Source: JBFWUW01 sp050247075
GTDB lineage: Bacteria; Planctomycetota; Planctomycetia; Pirellulales; JBFWUW01
Direction of reading: 5' to 3'
Assembly (NCBI GenBank): GCA_050247075.1
Contig: JBFWUW010000073.1
Span: 1-31,399, forward strand
DNA length: 31,399 nucleotides
In this document: positions 1 through 6,440 of the stretch, one piece after another
How positions within the stretch are numbered: the stretch's first letter is position 1
Layout: every line of letters starts with the position of its first letter
Translations under genes and position numbers: made by a program
The notes under the pieces: model-generated
The model's input: the letters and a program-made list of their open reading frames with translations, nothing else
The model's database searches: none
Told to the model about the DNA's origin: nothing

Positions 1-3
1 ACA

Positions 4-41
4 GGGGGAAGGCGGAAGGATGAAGGCGAAAGGCTGAAGGG
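4..41 (+). repeat. Period-7 purine-rich minisatellite, copy 1
   Basis: A run of heptamers of the type AAGG(C/A)(G/T)(A/G): AAGGCGG, AAGGATG, AAGGCGA, AAGGCTG. The same heptamers recur at 745-777 (reverse), 18454-18487 and 25747-25775 (reverse), always outside genes. The copy may extend beyond the window edge. No function is known to me; the shared order of heptamers argues against simple sequence drift. Confidence 0.7.
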
Positions 42-67
42 CGACTGCCCTGTTACGACCGATGGGC

Positions 68-99
68 GGCGGCGCGGGGATTTAGATGCCCGCGCCGCC
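68..99 (-). terminator. Perfect 11-bp GC hairpin downstream of the small membrane gene
   Basis: GGCGGCGCGGG at 68-78 pairs perfectly with CCCGCGCCGCC at 89-99 around a 10-base loop. It lies 18 bases past the stop codon of the minus-strand gene at 118-246. There is no T-tract after it in either direction, so intrinsic termination is only possible; it could instead stabilise the transcript's 3' end. Confidence 0.45.
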
Positions 100-117
100 G
101 ACGGATCGGCCCTGCCT

Positions 118-246
118 CTATTGCCCGAACATCTTGGCCAGGAAGAAAATGATGATCGCGCCAAAGATTCCTCCACCGGCCAACAGATAGACCAGCGAGT
201 AACCGGCGGCGGCATACAACGGCAACGAAAGGGCTAAGACTTCCAT
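118..246 (-). CDS. Small single-pass membrane protein (42 aa), hypothetical
   Basis: The reading frame encodes 42 residues starting MEVLALSLPLYAAAGYSLVY and ending FFLAKMFGQ. Almost the whole chain is hydrophobic: a first apolar stretch (residues 3-13), then a Gly-rich helix (about 17-37) with a GGGIFGAIII core and one Lys near the C terminus. This looks like one long or two short membrane segments. A good ribosome binding site (TGAGG) lies about 8 bases before the ATG, and a strong hairpin follows the stop, so the unit looks like a complete small gene. It does not match KdpF or any other small membrane subunit that I can name with confidence. Its role is unknown. I judge it real from the start signal and the clean hydrophobic pattern. 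Confidence 0.6.
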   Translation of the reverse strand: MEVLALSLPLYAAAGYSLVYLLAGGGIFGAIIIFFLAKMFGQ

Positions 247-777
247 GGTATTGACCTCAGAGTGGAGTGACAGCGGGATTGAACAAATAGTGGTGTGACG
301 GACGGCTCATGGGCTTTCAGCCCGCGTTTGGGGGCCGTTGCTTCTGGGCAACGTTCCGCCAAACATCGCATCTAAGCCGGACGGCTGACTGAAATCAGCA
401 AACCTCGTGCCAAGACGGTCACGGCTCAGCATTCGCCGAGTTTGGGCCGAAATCGCGAGTTTTCTTGAATACGGGCGTGAGCAGCTCACGGGCCATGCCG
501 TTAGGGGTTGCTCGCCAGGGATTCAAACTGAATTGCCAGCGTGCAGATCGCGTGATTTCCCTACCGCGCGATGAGGAAATCACGTGAGGCCATTGGCTGC
601 CGGTCTTCAAATCAATGCTCGAAGACTACGAATCCGCCACTTCCGCCAACGCCACATCCGACGAGTCCTCACCCAGAATTGAACCGCGCGCGGCCTCCTC
701 GGCATAAAGAAACACGGTATGATTGGCGTGCTGTTTTCTGTCTTTCGCCTTCATCCTTTCGCCCTCCGCCTTTCCCC
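247..777. other. 530-base gap without a convincing gene; one 10-bp inverted repeat
   Basis: No reading frame here has a good start signal or a recognisable family pattern. The visible structures are small hairpins (GGGCT-TTC-AGCCC near 313-325) and a perfect 10-bp inverted repeat, CGTGATTTCC at 551-560 with GGAAATCACG at 575-584 around a 14-base spacer. A 30-codon frame at 615-707 has acidic, Ser-rich composition but no ribosome binding site. The last 33 bases are a reverse copy of the period-7 minisatellite. The region should contain the promoters of the divergent neighbours. Confidence 0.5.
745..777 (-). repeat. Period-7 purine-rich minisatellite, copy 2
   Basis: On the minus strand this reads AAGGCGG, AGGGCGA, AAGGATG, AAGGCGA, then a degenerating tail. 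It abuts the ATG of the dehydrogenase at 778, so it occupies the place where that gene's ribosome binding site should be. The plus strand here is pyrimidine-rich and has no Shine-Dalgarno motif. Confidence 0.7.
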
Positions 778-1830
778 ATGCCTATCATCCAATCTGGTCC
801 GTTGGTCGAGTTCTCTACCGCGTTACTCCAGGCCGGCGGCTTGGAGGAAGACGAAGCGGCGTTGGTGGCCGAGAGCCTGGTGGGGGCCAACATGCGCGGG
901 CACGATTCGCATGGGGTGATGCGGATTCCTTTTTACTTGGACTGCCTGAAAAAACAGGAAGCCTTCGCCGGCGCGGAGTTTGAGGTGCTGCGGGAGTCGG
1001 CCTCGCTGTTGGTGGCCGATGGGCATTGGGGGTTGGGCCAAACGCAAGCCCGCCGCCTGACGGAGCGGCTGATCGCCAAAGCCCGCAAGACCGGCGTGGC
1101 CCTGGGCACTTTGATGCACTCCAGCCATATCGGTCGGCTGGGCGAATATTGCGAGCTTGCCGCCGAAGAGGGGCTGGTCTCGATGGTTATGGTCAACACG
1201 CATGGGCATTCCCGCCGCGTGGCACCCGTGGGTGGAACCGCACCGCGGTTGGGAACCAATCCCTTGGCGATTGGCGTGCCACACGATGGCCAAACCTTGC
1301 TGCTGGACTTTGGCACCAGCGCCACGGCCGAGGGAAAAGTCCGCGTGAAAAAGATCGCGGGCGAGCAAGTTCCGGATGGCTGGCTGCTCGACTCCAACGG
1401 CCAGCCGACCAACGATCCCAACACGCTCTACGGCACTCCGCCCGGCACGATTCGACCGATGGGGGGCGACCAGGCGTACAAGGGTTTCGGGCTGGGGCTG
1501 ATGGTCGAGATCTTCGCCGGCGCGCTTTCCGGCGGCACCACGATTCGCGAAACGCCCATCAACCAAAATGGCAATTGCGTCTTTATGCAACTTGTCGATC
1601 CGGGCCACTTGGGAGGGACCGAGCACTTTGCCGCCGAAGTCCGGCAGCTCTGCGAGTTTGTCCGCGGCTGCCCGCGCGTGGAGGGCGTGTCCGAGATCAT
1701 GCTGCCGGGCGATCCAGAACGCCGCACGCTGGCCAAGCGTACCGCCGAGGGCGTACCCTTCGACGACCGCAACTGGGCCGAATTGCTGAAACTGGCGACA
1801 GCTTTGGGCGTAGCCCCTCCCCAGGTCTAG
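778..1830 (+). CDS. Malate/L-lactate dehydrogenase family protein (Ldh_2)
   Basis: The 350-residue product belongs to the Ldh_2 family of NAD(P)-dependent oxidoreductases, which reduce or oxidise 2-hydroxy/2-oxo acids such as malate, lactate or ureidoglycolate. These enzymes are cytosolic and unrelated to classical Rossmann-fold MDH. Family signatures are clear: RGHDSHGVMR at 40-49, the catalytic-His region SSHIGRLG at 115-122 (likely H117), APRLGTNPLAIGVP at 155-168, FGTSATAEGKVRV at 178-190 and YKGFGLGLMVEIFAGALSGG at 234-253. The frame is open back to 571, but that extension is low-complexity and includes the minisatellite. Starting at the ATG at 778 gives the usual family length and N terminus (MPIIQSGPLVEF). 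There is no Shine-Dalgarno motif at this start, so initiation may be weak or leaderless. The substrate cannot be told from sequence alone. Confidence 0.88.
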   Translation: MPIIQSGPLVEFSTALLQAGGLEEDEAALVAESLVGANMRGHDSHGVMRIPFYLDCLKKQEAFAGAEFEVLRESASLLVADGHWGLGQTQARRLTERLIAKARKTGVALGTLMHSSHIGRLGEYCELAAEEGLVSMVMVNTHGHSRRVAPVGGTAPRLGTNPLAIGVPHDGQTLLLDFGTSATAEGKVRVKKIAGEQVPDGWLLDSNGQPTNDPNTLYGTPPGTIRPMGGDQAYKGFGLGLMVEIFAGALSGGTTIRETPINQNGNCVFMQLVDPGHLGGTEHFAAEVRQLCEFVRGCPRVEGVSEIMLPGDPERRTLAKRTAEGVPFDDRNWAELLKLATALGVAPPQV

Positions 1831-1837
1831 CGCGGGA

Positions 1838-1862
1838 TGTAAGAGGCGTTTCTAACGCCGAT
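1838..1862 (+). repeat. REP-like palindrome, variant stem
   Basis: The sequence has the layout of the REP-like units at 1871 and 28463, with stem GGCGTT-TCT-AACGCC in place of GGCGAT-nCC-ATCGCC. Both sides of the stem changed together, so base pairing is kept. It lies just after the dehydrogenase stop codon. Confidence 0.55.
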
Positions 1863-1869
1863 CCGATTT

Positions 1870-2028
1870 TGTAGGAGGCGATACCATCGCCAATGCTCCC
1901 TCTCCCTTTGGGAGAGGGCCGGGGTGAGGGCTGCCGCGCAATGGACAACATTTCGTCGTATCCCCTCTCCCCAACCCTCTCCCGGCGTACCGGGAGAGGG
2001 AGCATCGGCGATGGAATCGCCTCCTACA
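1870..2028 (+). repeat. Composite hairpin element 1 (inverted REP pair plus CCCTCTCCC hairpins)
   Basis: The ends are inverted copies of a REP-like unit: TGTAGGAGGCGATACCATCG from 1870 and its near-complement ending at 2028. Inside are two strong hairpins: CCCTCTCCC-TTT-GGGAGAGGG at 1898-1918, and an 11-bp stem at 1975-2002 region built from CCCTCTCCCGG, loop CGTA, CCGGGAGAGGG. The inverted terminal match runs about 36 bases with roughly three mismatches. TTCGTCGTA lies at 1952-1960, immediately before the second half. The CCCTCTCCC...GGGAGAGGG...GGGGTGAGGG module resembles repeats known from many bacteria. The element fills the gap between two convergent genes and could act as a bidirectional terminator. 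Confidence 0.75.
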
Positions 2029-2053
2029 ATGCCGCATTTCCCATTGTCGCCGG

Positions 2054-3190
2054 TTATGTGGCGATCAACTCCAGCGACTGCTGGACGGCATCGAAGGCCG
2101 CGCGGGGGTGCCCCAGCGAACGGGCCGCTTGCCGCATGCGATCCAACCGGCCTGGTTCGTTCAACAAGCGTTCCAGCTTCCAGCGGGCCAATGCGGGATG
2201 GTTGATTTTGATGCCCGCGCCTCGTTCCAGCAAAAAGTCACTGTTGCGGCCTTCTTGTCCAGGAATGGGATTGACGATGACCATGGGCAGCCCGCGGGCA
2301 AGCGCCTCGGAAGTGGTGAGTCCGCCGGGCTTGGAGACCAGCAGATCGGCGCAGGCCATGAGCTGATCGATCTCGCGGGTGAAGCCCAGGATTTTCACGC
2401 GATGACGCTCGGGCCAGACGATGGATGCCAGGCGTTCCTTGAGCGCTTCGTTGCGGCCGCAGACAACGGCCAGTTCCAGCGGCTGCTCGACGGAGAGGAG
2501 CGATTTGGTCCATTCCTCCACCGGTCCCACGCCAAAACCGCCGCAAAGTTGCAAGATGGTCGTGCGGTCGCCGGCCAGCCCTTGCTGCCTTAGGCAGGCG
2601 GCCTGATCGGCCGGCTGGCTGAAGACGGGATGGATGGGTATGCCGGTCACGCGAATGTCGCCGGCCGGTATGCCCCAATGCCGCAAGTAGCAGGCACCTT
2701 CGTCGGTGGCACAAAAGTAGCGGCGGCAGGGTTGATTGACCCACAAGCGGTGCGTGTCAAAATCGGTGCAGACGGTTACCTGGGGAATGGCCAGCCGCCC
2801 GTCAAGCGTCAGGCGGGCGATGAGTTCGGCCGGCAAGAAGTGCGTGTTGATGATTAAATCCCAAGGCTGCGAGGTAAGAAACGTCTCAAACTTGCGCAGG
2901 TTGAGTTTTTCCACGGCCAGCCGAAAGCGATCGCCGCGGTTCTTGCCAGAGCGGCTCGGCTCGTCCATACGGTCGTAGAAATAGCCCAGCAGGTGCGGCG
3001 CGCGATTGACCAGATCGAGATAGAACTGGCCGTAGACGCGGCGAAACACCGCGTTGGTAAATGTCAAAATGTCGTGGTTTTCGACATGGGCTTCTGGCAC
3101 GGTCAACCGCAAAGCGGCCTCGACCGCCTCGGCCGCGCGCAAGTGGCCCGCTCCCACGGAGGCCGATAGAACCAGAATCCGCGGCGGCAT
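2054..3190 (-). CDS. MGDG synthase/UgtP-like glycosyltransferase (GT28 family)
   Basis: The 378-residue product resembles monogalactosyldiacylglycerol synthases and processive diacylglycerol glucosyltransferases, which move a sugar from UDP-sugar to a lipid at the cytoplasmic membrane face. The N-terminal acceptor domain begins with the glycine loop SASVGAGHLRAAEAV (9-23), typical of MGDG_synth. The C-terminal nucleotide-sugar domain shows QLCGGFG (214-220), a VCGRNEALKERL stretch (243-254), LGFTREIDQLMACADLLVSK (268-287) and PGGLTTSEALARGLP (288-302), followed by PGQEGRNSDFL. These are the usual donor-binding segments. The start at 3190 is preceded by GAGGAG eight bases away; the open frame back to 3319 has no such signal and is less likely. 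No signal peptide or membrane helix is evident, consistent with a monotopic enzyme. The acceptor (diacylglycerol or another lipid) is inferred only. Confidence 0.85.
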   Translation of the reverse strand: MPPRILVLSASVGAGHLRAAEAVEAALRLTVPEAHVENHDILTFTNAVFRRVYGQFYLDLVNRAPHLLGYFYDRMDEPSRSGKNRGDRFRLAVEKLNLRKFETFLTSQPWDLIINTHFLPAELIARLTLDGRLAIPQVTVCTDFDTHRLWVNQPCRRYFCATDEGACYLRHWGIPAGDIRVTGIPIHPVFSQPADQAACLRQQGLAGDRTTILQLCGGFGVGPVEEWTKSLLSVEQPLELAVVCGRNEALKERLASIVWPERHRVKILGFTREIDQLMACADLLVSKPGGLTTSEALARGLPMVIVNPIPGQEGRNSDFLLERGAGIKINHPALARWKLERLLNEPGRLDRMRQAARSLGHPRAAFDAVQQSLELIAT

Positions 3191-3334
3191 GGCATGCTCC
3201 TCGTTGAAACAAATGAGCCGATTGCGTAACCAGGGTACCGAAGGCCGGCCACAAGCCGGGTGCGGCAAAACATCGTACCAGCCATCAGGCGTGGTGCCTG
3301 GGGGAATGTAACGAGCCAACGGCAGGGGTTAGAA

Positions 3335-3375
3335 TGTAGCAGGCGTACAAATCGGCATTGAAATCATCTCCTACA
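3335..3375. repeat. Degenerate REP-like inverted pair
   Basis: A left arm TGTAGCAGGCGTACAAATCG and a right arm ending CTCCTACA recall the REP-like unit in both orientations. Read on the minus strand, the right arm is GTAGGAG followed by ATGATTTCAATGCC, which aligns base for base with GTAGGAG plus GCGATTCCATCGCC elsewhere. Several substitutions break the stem, so this looks like an old copy. It overlaps the bases just before an alternative ATG at 3378. Confidence 0.4.
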
Positions 3376-3398
3376 AAATGGGACGGCAAGACGTAGGC

Positions 3399-4256
3399 AT
3401 GCATAATTACCTGGGCATTGGGGGGATGGCTTTGGTCTGCTGGTTGAGTGTGGCCGGATTGGCGGCGGAAGATGGCAAAAAGCCGCTGGTTAATTCCATC
3501 GGGCTGAAGCTGGCCCGCATACCTGCTGGCGAGTTCTGGCAAGGCTCGAAGAAAGGGGATGCGTTCGCCGAAGTGGACGAATTTCCGCGGCATGTTGTTC
3601 GCATCAGCCAGCCCTTTTCCTTAGGACTCTACGAAGTTACGCAGGACGAGTACCAGCAAGTCATGGGGGAAAACCCCAGTTGGTTCTCCGCCGACGGGCC
3701 AGGCCGCGAAAAAATTGCTGGTCAGCCGACCGGCCGCCTGCCGGTGGATATGGTCTCGTGGCACGATGCGGTCGAGTTCTGCCGCCGGCTGTCGGCTCTG
3801 CCCGCGGAAAGAGCGGCGGGGCGAAAGTATCGCCTGCCGACCGAAGCCGAATGGGAATATGCCGCGCGCGGCGGTGCAACTGGCCGGTATGCCAGTGGCG
3901 ACAAATTGACGGCCGCGGATGGCAACGTCAACGACGGCCCGCGCTCGCTCGATAGCCGCCTGTTCGGTGCCACCAGGCCGGTCGGTTCGTATCGGCCAAA
4001 CGGCTTTGGCCTGTACGATGTGCATGGCAATGTCTGGGAGTGGTGTGCCGATTGGTATTTTGCAGGCTATGATGCGGGTCCGGTGACAGACCCAACAGGC
4101 CCGGACAGCGGCACGGGCCGCGTGGTCCGCGGGGGAGAGTGGTCGCATTCCATTGCCTATAGCCGCTTGGCCAATCGCGATTTCACCAGGGCCACGCGGC
4201 GCGATTTGGGCAATGGTTTTCGCGTGGCATGCGATATTGCCTCCGGTCATCCATAA
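3399..4256 (+). CDS. Secreted FGE-sulfatase-domain (SUMF1-like) protein, probably non-catalytic
   Basis: A hydrophobic export segment (residues 2-22, ending ...AGLAA) is followed by one formylglycine-generating-enzyme-like domain of the kind abundant in planctomycetes. Signatures are NSIGLKLARIPAGEF (about 32-46), YEVTQDEYQQVMG (78-90), RLPTEAEWEYAARGG (145-159), GLYDVHGNVWEWCADWY (204-220), VVRGGEW (242-248) and GFRVAC (273-278). True FGE enzymes carry two copper-binding cysteines in the segment after RGG(S). Here that segment is RGGEWSHSIAYSRLANR with no cysteine, so formylglycine synthesis is unlikely and a binding or structural role is more probable. The start at 3399 places the signal peptide at the N terminus; an upstream ATG at 3378 sits inside a repeat remnant. 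The gene lies 24 bases before the hydrolase gene and is probably cotranscribed with it. Confidence 0.85.
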   Translation: MHNYLGIGGMALVCWLSVAGLAAEDGKKPLVNSIGLKLARIPAGEFWQGSKKGDAFAEVDEFPRHVVRISQPFSLGLYEVTQDEYQQVMGENPSWFSADGPGREKIAGQPTGRLPVDMVSWHDAVEFCRRLSALPAERAAGRKYRLPTEAEWEYAARGGATGRYASGDKLTAADGNVNDGPRSLDSRLFGATRPVGSYRPNGFGLYDVHGNVWEWCADWYFAGYDAGPVTDPTGPDSGTGRVVRGGEWSHSIAYSRLANRDFTRATRRDLGNGFRVACDIASGHP

Positions 4257-4280
4257 AAACCGCACGAAAGGAAACCGCCG

Positions 4281-5567
4281 ATGCCGTTTTGTATCGCGAA
4301 TAACCGTTGGCTGGCCGCGGCCATCTGGCTGCTGGCGTGCCTGGGCGATGGGCGGGCTTTGCCGGCCGCTGAACCGCCTCGCGATTATCAGGCTAGCGTG
4401 AGTGTCTCCGCTCCCACGCGGTTGGACTACGTCTTTCCGGCAGCCAACCAAAGCCCGGCCGAGCCTCCCGCCAACTGGCTGCCGGCCGAATACGACTCTA
4501 CGGCACAGCGCTACGAACTATTCGTGCCGCCCGACTACAAGGCCAAAGCCAAGTCACGCTATGCGGTGATGCTGTTTATCTCGCCGGGTGCCGAACCGAC
4601 AGGCTGGAGTTCGTTTGAGGCGGCGGCCCGCAAGCAGAAAATTATTTTTGCCAGCCCGTTTGCCGCCGGCAACGACTGCCCCACGCAGCAGCGGGTGCGG
4701 ATTGTGCTGGACGTGCTGGACGACATCCGCCGCAAGTACCGTGTCGATCCGGAGCGAACGTACATCGGCGGGCTGTCGGGCGGCGGCCGCATTGCCTGCG
4801 CGATCGCCTTTGCCTTGCCGGAGTATTTTGGCGGCGCGATGCCGGTCTGCGCGGCCGGCGACCTGCGCAACGAGTCGTGGCTGCAACAGCGGGTTATCGA
4901 CCGCCTGAGCGTGGCGCTGGTGACGGGCGACAACGATTTCAATCTGGGCGAGGTCGCCCGTTTTCGCGGGCCGATGCTGGCCGACGTGGGCGTGCGTGCC
5001 AAGGTGTGGACCGTGCCCAAGATGGGCCACACCAATCCCGACGGCAAGACCACGGCGGAAGTTCTGCAATGGCTGGATGCCGGCGCGAACGCCCGTAAGA
5101 AGCTGACTAGATCGTGGCCCGCCAGTTGCGTGGCGGGGGATGAAGCGGCCACAAGGAAAGAGGCCGCCGATGCCCTGCTGGCCGAAGCCGAGAAGCGGCT
5201 GAAGGACGAGCAGACTCTTTATTCCGGCTTGATGCAATTGCAAGGACTTCAAGCGAGGTGGGGTGACTTGCCAGCGGGAGCGGCCGCCAAGCGCCGCCTG
5301 CAGGAGTACGAGGCGCTGCCCGACCATCCCTGGGAGGCCGACGATATCGCCGAACAACGCAAGTTTTTGATCGCGCGGGCGCGCGGCATCGACGCCTACG
5401 GAACGGGCGATTTGCCCGACCAATACGCCAACCAGCGGGCCGACATGCTGCAAGTCGCCATCAACTTGTGGCAGCAGGTGGTGGCCGACCAACCCGACAG
5501 CCCCGCCGGCAAAGAGGGAGCCAAACGGCTGCCAGTGTTGCAAAAAATGCTGGACGAACAGCCGTAA
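4281..5567 (+). CDS. Secreted alpha/beta-hydrolase (esterase/depolymerase-like)
   Basis: The 428-residue product starts with a signal-peptide-like stretch (WLAAAIWLLACLGDGRALPAA, about residues 10-30). An alpha/beta-hydrolase domain resembling PHB depolymerase/feruloyl-esterase proteins follows at about 75-268. The nucleophile elbow is GLSGG at 164-168 (S166), after the strand RTYIGG. A likely acidic residue lies in TGDNDF (D217 or D219), and the likely catalytic histidine is H250 in KMGHTNPDG. The C-terminal 150 residues are Ala-, Glu- and Lys-rich and predicted helical, with no family I can name. AAAGGAAA upstream gives a good ribosome binding site, and the short gap after the FGE-like gene suggests one transcript. 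Substrate is unknown; location in the periplasm or outside is inferred from the leader. Confidence 0.75.
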   Translation: MPFCIANNRWLAAAIWLLACLGDGRALPAAEPPRDYQASVSVSAPTRLDYVFPAANQSPAEPPANWLPAEYDSTAQRYELFVPPDYKAKAKSRYAVMLFISPGAEPTGWSSFEAAARKQKIIFASPFAAGNDCPTQQRVRIVLDVLDDIRRKYRVDPERTYIGGLSGGGRIACAIAFALPEYFGGAMPVCAAGDLRNESWLQQRVIDRLSVALVTGDNDFNLGEVARFRGPMLADVGVRAKVWTVPKMGHTNPDGKTTAEVLQWLDAGANARKKLTRSWPASCVAGDEAATRKEAADALLAEAEKRLKDEQTLYSGLMQLQGLQARWGDLPAGAAAKRRLQEYEALPDHPWEADDIAEQRKFLIARARGIDAYGTGDLPDQYANQRADMLQVAINLWQQVVADQPDSPAGKEGAKRLPVLQKMLDEQP

Positions 5568-5627
5568 CATCCGCCGACCCATCGGCATGTGCCGCTGAAT
5601 TATTCCCGTGGGCAACTTTGGACCATC

Positions 5628-6200
5628 ATGCAATCTCGCGTTCGCACCTTCGTCGCCGTGGAAATAGGGCTCGATATCCGCGCGCGGGCCACGCGGCTGA
5701 TCGCCAAACTGAAAACGACGGGCGCGGATGTACGATGGGTTGAACCAGACAAATTGCATCTCACGCTGAAGTTTTTGGGGGATGTCGAACGGAATGACAT
5801 TCCGGCCGTTTGCAATGCCGTCTTGCGGGCCGCGGCCGAGGTGCCCCCCTTCGACTTGGAGTCGCATGGCGTGGGGGCCTTTCCCGATCTTCATCATCCG
5901 CGGACGATTTGGATGGGCATCGGCCAGGGCGAGGCCGAGATGGCCGCCCTGCAAGCCGGAGTGGAGCAGGCGCTAGCGGATGAAGGCTACCGGCCCGAGG
6001 CACGCCGTTTTCGCCCGCACCTTACACTGGGTCGGGTGCGTGGTGCTCGCGGAGCGGATGAACTGGCGGCGGAACTTGGCGGGCTGCTGGACTATTTCGG
6101 CGGAGCCATGAGCGTGGACGAAGTTATCGTGTTTTCCAGCACGCTCGACCGGCGCGGCCCAACCTACGAGCCATTGGCCACGGCGGAGTTGCGTGGGTAA
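5628..6200 (+). CDS. thpR: RNA 2',3'-cyclic phosphodiesterase (2'-5' RNA ligase family)
   Basis: The 190-residue product is a full-length member of the LigT/ThpR two-histidine phosphoesterase family. It opens 2',3'-cyclic phosphates on RNA ends to 2'-phosphates; some members show weak reverse 2'-5' ligase activity. The two catalytic HxTx motifs are both intact: HLTL at 44-47 (in DKLHLTLKFLGDV) and HLTL at 131-134 (in RFRPHLTLGRV). The start RTFVAVEI is the usual family N terminus. A GTG at 5589 would add 13 residues of no family similarity, so the ATG at 5628 is preferred. The enzyme is cytosolic. It lies 60 bases after the hydrolase gene in the same direction, but a functional link is not evident. 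Confidence 0.9.
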   Translation: MQSRVRTFVAVEIGLDIRARATRLIAKLKTTGADVRWVEPDKLHLTLKFLGDVERNDIPAVCNAVLRAAAEVPPFDLESHGVGAFPDLHHPRTIWMGIGQGEAEMAALQAGVEQALADEGYRPEARRFRPHLTLGRVRGARGADELAAELGGLLDYFGGAMSVDEVIVFSSTLDRRGPTYEPLATAELRG

Positions 6201-6440
6201 AGCGTGGGCGGCGGGCAAACAACGCCGTGCGACAAAAGGCGAGGACTGGTCGCGATGTCCGCGCGGTTCGATGTTGCAAGTGGAACACGGATGTCCCCAT
6301 CCGGGACTGCTGCCCCGGAGGTCGGCCAACCGCTTTCACTAGCCGCTTGCGTCGCCTGAACCTCACGGCCACAATGGGGGGAGCAAGTCAGCCGCAGCCG
6401 GTTCTGGTTCCGCGGACAGAACGACAATGAGCCTCATTCC

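Noticed and set aside
615..707. Small 30-codon gene with acidic Ser/Ala-rich product
   Set aside because: No ribosome binding site and no recognisable pattern; it could be chance or a decayed gene end.
571..777. Longer N terminus for the Ldh_2 dehydrogenase
   Set aside because: The added 69 residues are Pro/Arg-rich, include the minisatellite and do not resemble the family; the ATG at 778 gives normal length.
4554..5954. 466-codon open frame on the minus strand opposite the hydrolase and thpR genes
   Set aside because: It spans two well-supported plus-strand genes and their gap, and its translation is rich in His, Gln and Arg with no family pattern; it is a shadow of GC-rich codon use.
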